DNA from: CAYVMD01 sp964452465 | Lineage (GTDB): Bacteria > Armatimonadota > JACIXR01 | Length of the DNA stretch: 56,129 nucleotides | Direction: 5' to 3' | NCBI GenBank assembly: GCA_964452465.1 | Contig: CAYVMD010000011.1 | Location: forward strand, 1 to 56,129 | Shown here: piece after piece, positions 33,868 through 40,976 of the stretch | How the letters are laid out: each line of letters begins with the position of its first letter | How positions within the stretch are numbered: the first letter of the stretch is position 1 | Position numbers and translations under genes: made by a program | The notes under the pieces: model-generated | What the model saw: only the letters and a program-made list of their open reading frames with translations | What the model was told of the DNA's origin: nothing | Database searches by the model: none

Positions 33868-35322
33868 TCACCATATGGATTTTAACTGCCACAGGGATAG
33901 GTCCTTTAGATACACGCTCCCGTCCTCGGAGTAGATGTAGATACCGGTGCTTTCTCTCGAAGGATATATGTTGCAGGACATGACTGTCCTGCCGTTGTCT
34001 GTGAAGACCTCTACCGAGCAAGTATCCACGAATATGTGTAATCTAATGCTCTCCTTCCCGGCGGATTCCAAGGGACATCTCCGGATCCCGCCCGTCCATT
34101 TATCGGAATGGGTCCTGTCGAAGACGAGTTCACCAGCGGCAAGATCGCATACTACCAAGGTCCTTTCTTCTTCTGAACATCGCAAGGCAAAGCCAAAAGA
34201 GGAAGCGGTGCTTCGGGCAAGATCGAAATCGGCAAGGATCTCATAGGATATTCCATCCCCGATCTTTAGAGGGGATCCTTCTCTTATGACAACCTCCCCT
34301 ATTTTACTACCCTCTTCCCTTAACATCTTTAATTCCTCCACCGGCTCGAATCTTAATTTCCCATCGGGGCAAAGGGATATAACCCTGGGAAGGGAAAGTG
34401 CTCCGCACCAGTTATCCAAGACCGTAGGGACGGATTGTAACCCCCAATTATGCGCCCAGCCCATCGTGATCCTCCGCCCTTTCTCATCGAGAAACGATTG
34501 CATCGCATAAAAATCGAAGCCCCAATCTACCTCCCCCATCGAGCTCCAGAAGAGTTTCCCCGTTTTATAATCCATATCTCCCACGAGATAAACGGTCTTT
34601 CTCGCACCCAGTCCTATTGCGGAAAACATTAATACATGCTTTCCCTGCAGGGGAAAAAGATCGGGGCACTCCCACATCGAGCCTAACTCCCCGAAACTTT
34701 CAGCGATTACATTTTTGAATTGCCAATCCCTTAAATCATGGGATTTGTATAAAAGGGCTTTGCCTCTCCCATCCCGACAGGAGCCGATCACCATATACCA
34801 AGAATCCCCTTGCCTCCAGACCTTTGGGTCTCTAAAGTCCAAGGAACCCACTTCTGGGGGTTCTTTTATTAGGGGATTGCCCTCGTATTTCTCGAAATAT
34901 AACCCATCTTGACTCACAGCTAAACAGGGAAGTTGTAAGAGCATCCCGTTACGGTGAGTTGTTCCTGTATAAATCAAATGAAGAGCACCTTCATTTTCCA
35001 CCGCGCTTCCAGACCAGCATCCAATATCATCGTATTCCTCGCTTGGAGCTAAGGCTATGGGCAAGTGTTCCCAATGAACGAGGTCTGTGCTCACCGCATG
35101 TCCCCAATACATTGCCCCTCCACTATGAGGGGCGTAGGGGTTATGCTGATAAAAAAGATGGTATTTGCCCTTATATTGTATAAGTCCGTTTGGATCGTTC
35201 ATCCAATAAGCCGGGGGCATAAAATGATACCGTTGTCTATATTGGCTTTTCCTTACGGCTTCCTTCACCTCTTCTATAGACATATTAGCCTTTTCTATCA
35301 TCAATTGGTGCCTACTCGCCAT
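33868..35322 (-). CDS. GH32 beta-fructosidase (sucrose/fructan hydrolase)
   Basis: Retaining five-bladed beta-propeller hydrolase releasing fructose from sucrose, sucrose-6-phosphate or fructans. 484 residues, no signal peptide, so cytoplasmic. All three GH32 acids are visible: nucleophile Asp43 in WMNDPNG, Asp165 in FRDP, and acid/base Glu218 in MWECPDLF. The C-terminal beta-sandwich includes IRLHIFVDTCSVEVFTDNG. ATG 35322 is chosen because GGGAGGTG precedes it with proper spacing; a GTG at 35331 overlaps that site. It has its own promoter and no obvious terminator before the trp promoter, so some read-through into trp is possible. Confidence 0.93.
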   Translation of the reverse strand: MASRHQLMIEKANMSIEEVKEAVRKSQYRQRYHFMPPAYWMNDPNGLIQYKGKYHLFYQHNPYAPHSGGAMYWGHAVSTDLVHWEHLPIALAPSEEYDDIGCWSGSAVENEGALHLIYTGTTHRNGMLLQLPCLAVSQDGLYFEKYEGNPLIKEPPEVGSLDFRDPKVWRQGDSWYMVIGSCRDGRGKALLYKSHDLRDWQFKNVIAESFGELGSMWECPDLFPLQGKHVLMFSAIGLGARKTVYLVGDMDYKTGKLFWSSMGEVDWGFDFYAMQSFLDEKGRRITMGWAHNWGLQSVPTVLDNWCGALSLPRVISLCPDGKLRFEPVEELKMLREEGSKIGEVVIREGSPLKIGDGISYEILADFDLARSTASSFGFALRCSEEERTLVVCDLAAGELVFDRTHSDKWTGGIRRCPLESAGKESIRLHIFVDTCSVEVFTDNGRTVMSCNIYPSRESTGIYIYSEDGSVYLKDLSLWQLKSIW

Positions 35323-35354
35323 GATTCGCACCTCCCTAATAGCTGGTTTCCTTA

Positions 35355-35383
35355 ATAATAGAGGTGAAGAGGAGCAACCTCAA
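35355..35383 (-). promoter_or_regulatory. Promoter of the GH32 gene
   Basis: Minus sense: TTGAGG (35383-35378), 17-base spacer, TATTAT (35360-35355). A short 5' UTR then carries the GGGAGGTG ribosome binding site. It is divergent from the nadD promoter. Confidence 0.55.
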
Positions 35384-35439
35384 GGAGAAAAAGAGGGCGC
35401 TTTGGTTTTAGTCGAGAAGAGATCGAAAAAGTGCGAGGC

Positions 35440-35468
35440 TTGACAAGGAGGGAGAAGTTGGGGATAAT
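35440..35468 (+). promoter_or_regulatory. Promoter of nadD
   Basis: TTGACA at 35440-35445, 17-base spacer, GATAAT at 35463-35468. The expected transcription start is near 35475, about 5 bases before the nadD ATG, leaving no room for a ribosome binding site. Confidence 0.72.
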
Positions 35469-35479
35469 TTTAAACAAGC

Positions 35480-36085
35480 ATGAAGATAGGAATAATGGGA
35501 GGTACCTTCGACCCCATTCATATAGGGCACCTCGTCGCAGCTGAACAAGCGAGGGCGGTATTCGAATTGGACAAGGTGATCTTTGTGCCCAATCGCCAAC
35601 CTCCCCACAAGCCGGGCGTGCCCGTGACGCCTCCCGAACATAGATATGCGATGGTCGTCTTATCGATCTATACGAATCCCTTTTTCGAGGTTTCGCGCAT
35701 AGAGATAGATAGGCCGGGTCCATCCTATGCGGTGGATACGGTGAGGGAACTGAGGAATATCTATCCGAGTGCAGAGCTGTTCTTCGTAACCGGAGCGGAT
35801 GCCATAGCGGAGATCTTGAGTTGGAAAGAAAGCGATAAGATAATTAAGATGTGCAAGTTCATTGCTGTTACTCGTCCGGGCTATGATATAGAGCGTGCGA
35901 GGGAAAGGATCAGGACCTTGGATGAAGCGCATGTAGAGTTCTTGAGGGTGACGGAGATAAATGTTTCGTCGACCGAAATTAGAAGAAGGGTGAGAGAGGG
36001 AAAGCCAATAAAATATCTGGTTCCTGAGGCAGTGGAAAGTTATATATATAAACACAAATTGTATATAGGAGATCAAGATGAGTAG
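35480..36085 (+). CDS. nadD: Nicotinate-nucleotide adenylyltransferase
   Basis: Adenylates nicotinate mononucleotide in NAD synthesis. 201 residues. Nucleotidyltransferase HxGH is in MGGTFDPIHIGHLVAAEQA (His14, His17); PNRQPPHKPG and the C-terminal VSSTEIRRRVREGKPIKYLVPEAVESYI are diagnostic of NadD. The ATG lacks a Shine-Dalgarno sequence (upstream bases aaacaagc) and sits just below a strong promoter. Linkage to an LCP protein and rsfS downstream is a common bacterial arrangement. Overlaps the LCP gene by 8 bases. Confidence 0.95.
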   Translation: MKIGIMGGTFDPIHIGHLVAAEQARAVFELDKVIFVPNRQPPHKPGVPVTPPEHRYAMVVLSIYTNPFFEVSRIEIDRPGPSYAVDTVRELRNIYPSAELFFVTGADAIAEILSWKESDKIIKMCKFIAVTRPGYDIERARERIRTLDEAHVEFLRVTEINVSSTEIRRRVREGKPIKYLVPEAVESYIYKHKLYIGDQDE

Positions 36086-37238
36086 GAGAGCTTTAAGCAT
36101 TGGTTTACTTATCATTTTACTTGCCCTTGCTTCTTTGGTAGGAGGGTATTTTTATGGCTTTTCCGGAAGAAAATACTCCCTTCCTTTCATAAAGCCTTCC
36201 TTCTCTCCCAATGGAACCTTGACTTATCTAATTGTTGGTTTGGATAAGGGGATAGAAATGGGAACAAAAGGAGGGCGGGGCGATACTTTGATGGTGGGTT
36301 CCTTAGATCTGGCTGACCGAAAAGCCTTTCTCCTCTCTATTCCTCGGGATACTCGGGTATACATTCCGGGGATGGGAGAAGCTAAGATTAATGCGGCGAT
36401 GCCCTATGGTGGGCTTGAACTGTGCAAGGAGGTGGTTGAGAACCTTTTAGGAATTCCCATAGACTATTATGTAAAGGTGGAGATAGAAGGACTTAAGAAA
36501 ATAGTCGACCTGGTAGGGGGGGTGGATATTTATGTGGAAAAAGATATGCGTTACAAGGATGACACCCAACACCTTTACATCAATTTGAAAAAGGGGTTCC
36601 AGCATCTCAACGGGGAACAGGCATTGGGTTATGTGCGTTTCCGCCACGATGCCTTAGGGGATTTAGCGAGGGTGAGAAGACAGCAGAAGTTCCTCCTTGC
36701 CCTAATGGAGAAGTTTCGTTCCCCTGCAATCCTTCCTCGTCTCCCTTGGTTAATCAAGGAGATTTATAGAAATGTGGAAACGAATTTCACCATCGCTGAT
36801 ATGCTCTATCTTTCTAACCTATTCAAACACGACCTTCCCACGGTGGAAACCGAGACGCTCCCTGGCGAACCCGTGAACATAGGGGGGGTAAGCTACTATG
36901 AGGTCGATAGGGAAGGTCTCCCCTTTTTGGTTAGCAGGCTTCTTCATCCAGGGGACAGTGGGCATGGCGTGTCGGTGGAGGTTCTAAATGGGAACGGTAT
37001 CCCGGGAGCGGCGGCAAGAGCAGCTGAGAGCCTTTCCTCTTTGGGGTTTAACATCGTATATATAGGTAATGCAGACAATTTCTCCAACCCCAAAACTTTG
37101 GTTATAGACCATAGCGGGATGAAAACGGTGGGCGAGATAATAAGGAAAACCTTGAAGTGTGGGGAAATAAAAGAAGATGTCAATGGAACAACCTCCAAGG
37201 TTGATTTCACTATTATCTTGGGAAAAGATTTTCATTAA
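36078..37238 (+). CDS. LytR-CpsA-Psr (LCP) family protein with LytR C-terminal domain
   Basis: Membrane-anchored phosphotransferase family that attaches glycopolymers to peptidoglycan. 386 residues: one N-terminal membrane helix (ALSIGLLIILLALASLVGGY), an LCP catalytic domain (FLLSIPRDTRVYIPG, KINAAMPYGG, VRFRHDALGDLARVRRQQKFL with the conserved Arg/Asp residues), then a LytR_C domain (VSVEVLNGNGIPGAAARAAESLSSLGFN). In a diderm the acceptor polymer is unclear. The ribosome binding site is aggagatcaag. Between nadD and rsfS, as in many bacteria. Confidence 0.9.
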   Translation: MSRRALSIGLLIILLALASLVGGYFYGFSGRKYSLPFIKPSFSPNGTLTYLIVGLDKGIEMGTKGGRGDTLMVGSLDLADRKAFLLSIPRDTRVYIPGMGEAKINAAMPYGGLELCKEVVENLLGIPIDYYVKVEIEGLKKIVDLVGGVDIYVEKDMRYKDDTQHLYINLKKGFQHLNGEQALGYVRFRHDALGDLARVRRQQKFLLALMEKFRSPAILPRLPWLIKEIYRNVETNFTIADMLYLSNLFKHDLPTVETETLPGEPVNIGGVSYYEVDREGLPFLVSRLLHPGDSGHGVSVEVLNGNGIPGAAARAAESLSSLGFNIVYIGNADNFSNPKTLVIDHSGMKTVGEIIRKTLKCGEIKEDVNGTTSKVDFTIILGKDFH

Positions 37239-37272
37239 AATTATTATTAAGAAAGGAGGGAACCGAGGGTAG

Positions 37273-37599
37273 GTGAAGCGGAGATTAAATTCTAAAAGGA
37301 AGGCAAGCATGTTAGCTAAGATACTGGAAAGGAAAAAAGCGGAGAATGTGGTGGTTTTGGAAACCAAGGATAAGACCGTAATAGCGGATTATTTCGTCAT
37401 CTGTTCGGCAAACTCTGATACCCATGCCAAAGCATTGGCGGAGGCTATAGAGGAAAAATTGGTTGGGAAAGGGGATATCTCCCTGGAGGGGATGGGGGAA
37501 AGGAAGTGGTCCCTCATAGATTGTGGAGATGTAATAATCCATATTTTTCTGCCCGAAGCAAGGGGATATTACCGTTTGGAGGAATTGTGGCGTGATTGA
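37273..37599 (+). CDS. rsfS: Ribosome silencing factor RsfS
   Basis: Binds ribosomal protein uL14 and blocks subunit joining in starvation. 108 residues. VVLETKDKTVIADYFVICSANSDTHAKALAEAIEEKL, then GERKWSLIDCGDVIIHIFLPEARGYYRLEELW is a full RsfS/DUF143 pattern. GTG start at 37273 with aaaggaggg about 13 bases upstream; the spacing is long, so the start may differ slightly. Overlaps the next gene by 8 bases. Confidence 0.93.
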   Translation: MKRRLNSKRKASMLAKILERKKAENVVVLETKDKTVIADYFVICSANSDTHAKALAEAIEEKLVGKGDISLEGMGERKWSLIDCGDVIIHIFLPEARGYYRLEELWRD

Positions 37600-38167
37600 G
37601 GAGGAAAGGGAAAAACAGCTTCGTTTTGCGGTTCTCTATTTAAGGAGAGGGGAAATCAAGAAGGCGCTTGCTACTTGTGAGAAAATCCTCGCCGAAGATC
37701 CTAATAATCCCCTTGCCCTGGAGATAATGGGGGATATAAAAAGCATGCGAGGAGAGCTAAAGGAAGCCTTGGCTTTGTATAAAAAGGCCTTGGAAATAGA
37801 CCCAACCTTGGGCGAGGTCGAGAAAAAAGTTGCCAGGACTGCCCTTCGCCTCGCTGAGGAGGAGGGTAAATTCGAGATAAGCATAAAGGTTTCACCTATC
37901 AAGAAATACCCTTATATGGCTTTCCTCCTCTCCTTCGTTTGTCCCGGTTTAGGTCAGATATACAACGAAGATTTCTTGAAAGGAGCGATAGGCATTATCC
38001 TTTTCATCGTTGCTTACCTAATCCTTCAATTCTCCCGCAATTGGATGCTCTTCGCGGTGCTCTGGATGCTCCTCGCCCTTTTCTTCGCAGGGGAAGGATG
38101 GTATAAGGCGAATAAGATGATGAAGGAAATAAAACAAAAAGAAAGCGAGCCCCTCCCCAAGCAATGA
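37592..38167 (+). CDS. TPR protein with C-terminal membrane segments
   Basis: 191 residues. The first about 95 form two or three tetratricopeptide-like repeats (RFAVLYLRRGEIKKALATCE, NNPLALEIMGDIKSMRGELK, EALALYKKALEIDPTLGEVE). Then SPIKKYPYMAFLLSFVCPGLGQIYNEDFLKGAIG resembles the TM2-like GLGQxYNxxxxKG motif seen in small membrane proteins, followed by two hydrophobic helices. Function unknown; probably a scaffold at the membrane. GTG 37592 overlaps rsfS, and the stop overlaps the next gene (ATGA). Confidence 0.75.
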   Translation: MIEEEREKQLRFAVLYLRRGEIKKALATCEKILAEDPNNPLALEIMGDIKSMRGELKEALALYKKALEIDPTLGEVEKKVARTALRLAEEEGKFEISIKVSPIKKYPYMAFLLSFVCPGLGQIYNEDFLKGAIGIILFIVAYLILQFSRNWMLFAVLWMLLALFFAGEGWYKANKMMKEIKQKESEPLPKQ

Positions 38168-39888
38168 AGATGTTAAAGCAGATCCCTCTACTCTGCCTTT
38201 ACCTGGTTTGTGTTATAGCATTTTCCCAAGAGGTTAAGGTTTTTACCCAACAGAGCCAACAAAAATTACATAGCGTAGAAAACGACGGTGTCACTTACGA
38301 AACGAAATACGAATTCGTCAACTCTTTCTCTGATCCCTTTACCCTTCTTGATAGAAACTTCGCTGTGCTCTTACCTACCGACGAGGTAATAGAAGAAGGC
38401 AAGGACCCTATGAAGACGGAGGGGGTCGTGCCCGGGAGTGGGAGATATGAATGGACGGACTTCCCCTATATAGCAAAAAGGTGGGCCGATGAGGGAAAGA
38501 AGAAAAATAGCGACCGCATCATCCTCAGGCAATTCTTCCGCCTTCGGGGTAGGGGGAAAACCATTAATATTCATTGCGATACCGTATACCTAATTTCCCC
38601 CGATAAGATAGCCAGGGTTTCCCTCCCTCCCAACATTTCCATCACCAGGGGGACCAAACAGCCTCTGAGGGTAGATGCGAGAGATGAGGAGGGGAAGCCA
38701 ATTCTCCCCTGGGCTGGATTACCCATTTCCACGAACGATGCAAGCATCGCCAAGGTAGAGGGCAATGATTTAGTGGGATTACAGGTGGGTCGGACGGTTC
38801 TAAGTTTTGCAAAGGATAAATTTAAGGCAGAAACAAAAGTGGAAGTGCTTCCCGCTTTGGGGGACGAGAAGGTGCTTCCTCCCTTACTTCGCTTGCTTCC
38901 CGGTGAGAAGCGTTTTCTCTGGGTGGATAACTTACCTAAAGACGAGGTTGTGGGTTTCGTCATCAGGGATAAAGGGATAGCGGAAAGGGGGGAGATCGCT
39001 TCCTCTCCCCAACAATGGGATCCCCGATCCGCCTACCAAAGAGATATCAAAGAAGTGGGGGAGTTTATCGAAGGTAAGAAACCAGGAAGAACAAATATAA
39101 TCGTGAGGGGGTTGAAGACGGGGACAAAAAGGGAAGGAGAAATAGAGGTTGTAGAAATGCGGGAGGAACCTGCTAATCGTTGGCGGACTGCTCTTTTCAT
39201 CTTCAAAAACACAGAGGTTACCGTAGAAGGAAAAGAACACAAACTCTCCTACAAACCGGAGGAAATAGAGGGGATAAAGGAGGCGAGCAGGCGTTTTAGG
39301 GAGGTAGTGAAATACTTCACCGCGGGGAACTTAGAGATGGATGTTTCCCTTGCGGTGGTAGAGAACGAGAAGATAACCAACGACATAATCGAGGATACCC
39401 ATGTATACGGCTATAGGATAAACATGTATAAAGCTCAACCATTACTTGACAGATTGAGCAAGGAACTGCTCGGTAAACCTATAACCTACTTCGACGATGT
39501 AATCGTTTGTTCTCCTTTGCCTAAAGCGGGAGCTGCTTGGGGTGGATGGGAATTCCGCATAGATGACGCAGTGATCAGAGCACTGTATATCCCCAATTTC
39601 TGGAGGGATGGAACAAATATATGGGGAGACATGGTGGAGGTAATGGTGCACGAATGGATCCACTGCCTGGAGGGGCATGTAACGCGAAGCGGATTGAAAC
39701 CCATCCCTTCCGCCGATGGAGGGGCAATGGAAGGAGAGATCTTGTCTTCGTGGAAAGACCCAACCTTCCGCCGTCCCAGGGGTTGTAAGACCTGGATGCC
39801 CTATTATATGCATATATTGAGAGATTTCCTTTCCAGCGAAGATTGGCAACGCCTCCAAACCAGCTTCAAGCGGGAATCTTCCAAATAA
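38164..39888 (+). CDS. Secreted protein with HEWIH zincin-like motif
   Basis: 574 residues, with an export signal (KQIPLLCLYLVCVIAFSQ). Residues about 150-230 look like a bacterial Ig-like strand-rich domain (ISITRGTKQPLRVDARDEEGKP, NDASIAKVEGNDLVGLQVGR). The C-terminal 200 residues contain VMVHEWIHCLEGHVTRSG, an HExxH zinc-protease signature at 496-500, with GAMEGE about 25 residues on as a possible third ligand. No peptidase family was recognised. It overlaps the TPR protein gene by 4 bases and ends the nadD-led run. It may be a peptidase or a structural relative that only binds metal. Confidence 0.65.
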   Translation: MKMLKQIPLLCLYLVCVIAFSQEVKVFTQQSQQKLHSVENDGVTYETKYEFVNSFSDPFTLLDRNFAVLLPTDEVIEEGKDPMKTEGVVPGSGRYEWTDFPYIAKRWADEGKKKNSDRIILRQFFRLRGRGKTINIHCDTVYLISPDKIARVSLPPNISITRGTKQPLRVDARDEEGKPILPWAGLPISTNDASIAKVEGNDLVGLQVGRTVLSFAKDKFKAETKVEVLPALGDEKVLPPLLRLLPGEKRFLWVDNLPKDEVVGFVIRDKGIAERGEIASSPQQWDPRSAYQRDIKEVGEFIEGKKPGRTNIIVRGLKTGTKREGEIEVVEMREEPANRWRTALFIFKNTEVTVEGKEHKLSYKPEEIEGIKEASRRFREVVKYFTAGNLEMDVSLAVVENEKITNDIIEDTHVYGYRINMYKAQPLLDRLSKELLGKPITYFDDVIVCSPLPKAGAAWGGWEFRIDDAVIRALYIPNFWRDGTNIWGDMVEVMVHEWIHCLEGHVTRSGLKPIPSADGGAMEGEILSSWKDPTFRRPRGCKTWMPYYMHILRDFLSSEDWQRLQTSFKRESSK

Positions 39889-39921
39889 ATCTCATATAGT
39901 TTGCGCTCGAAAGGTTTAGGA

Positions 39922-40974
39922 TCAGGGATGGAAGCGGAAATAAACCACATCCCCATCCCGCATTAAATATTCCTTTCCTTCCATTCTTATTAAACCTTTT
40001 TCTTTTGCCTTTGCCCAAGAGCCTATTTTGTCTAATTCCTCGAAGGAGAGGACCTCTGCTTTGATGAATCCCTTTTGGATGTCGGAGTGGATCTTCCCCG
40101 CTGCCTCCCAGGCGGTCGTGCCTTCCTTTATAGGCCAAGCGGTCAGCTCCCTCCCCACCCCTGTGTAAAAGGTGATGAGCCCTAGGAGGCGGTAGCATTC
40201 TTTGAGGAGCCTAACCAGTCCCCTTTCCTTTAACCCCAGCATCTGCAGATATTCTTCCCTTTCCTCGGGGGAGAGGGAAAGTATCTCCATCTCCAGGCGG
40301 GCGCAGATAGGAAGGGCTTTCTCCTCGTTTATGCTTATAATCTCCTGGGTTATCTCTTCCTCTCCTACATTAGCAACTACAATGTAAGGCTTGGCGGTAA
40401 GGAGATGTAACCCATAGATTATTTCCCTCTCTTTAGCCTCTACGGGGAATGTCCTTGCCCATTTTCCCTTCCCTATATGTTCAACCAGAGCGGATAGCAC
40501 TTCCCATTCCCTTTCCTCTCCCGGGCGTCCCCTCTTTATCTTGTCCAACCTCCTTTCCACAGTTTGGAGATCGGCGAGGAGCAGCTCGGTATTTATGATT
40601 TCCAGATCCCTTCTGGGGTCAACTTCCCCCTCTATATGAGGGATCGAGGGATCCTTGAAGAACCTAATTATATGGACTATAGCGTCCACCTCTCGGAGAT
40701 GGGCAAGGAATTGGTTCCCTAATCCTTCCCCTCGGTGTGCTCCTCTCACCAACCCCGCTACATCCACGAACTCTACCGTCGCGGGTTTGATCATCTCTTG
40801 GGAGAAAATATCCGCCAATCTATCCAATCTTTCGTCGGGGATGGGGACTACCGCCCTGTTGGGCTCTATGGTAGAGAAAGGGTAGGGGGCTACTTCCGCT
40901 GCGCTTTCGGCTAAAGCATTAAAAAGGGTGGTCTTCCCTGCATTAGGCAACCCCACTATGCCGAGGCTTAGCAT
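39922..40974 (-). CDS. ychF: YchF/OLA1-type P-loop ATPase
   Basis: Ribosome-associated ATPase of the Obg superfamily. 350 residues. The P-loop is GIVGLPNAGKTTLFNALAES, the switch region is DVAGLVRGAHRGEGLGNQFL, and the base-recognition motif is VVANVGEEE rather than NKxD, which explains ATP preference in this family. A C-terminal TGS domain ends MRDGDVVYFRFHP. It starts 2 bases after the uvrA stop, so it is co-transcribed with uvrA. Confidence 0.95.
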   Translation of the reverse strand: MLSLGIVGLPNAGKTTLFNALAESAAEVAPYPFSTIEPNRAVVPIPDERLDRLADIFSQEMIKPATVEFVDVAGLVRGAHRGEGLGNQFLAHLREVDAIVHIIRFFKDPSIPHIEGEVDPRRDLEIINTELLLADLQTVERRLDKIKRGRPGEEREWEVLSALVEHIGKGKWARTFPVEAKEREIIYGLHLLTAKPYIVVANVGEEEITQEIISINEEKALPICARLEMEILSLSPEEREEYLQMLGLKERGLVRLLKECYRLLGLITFYTGVGRELTAWPIKEGTTAWEAAGKIHSDIQKGFIKAEVLSFEELDKIGSWAKAKEKGLIRMEGKEYLMRDGDVVYFRFHP

Positions 40975-40976
40975 TT

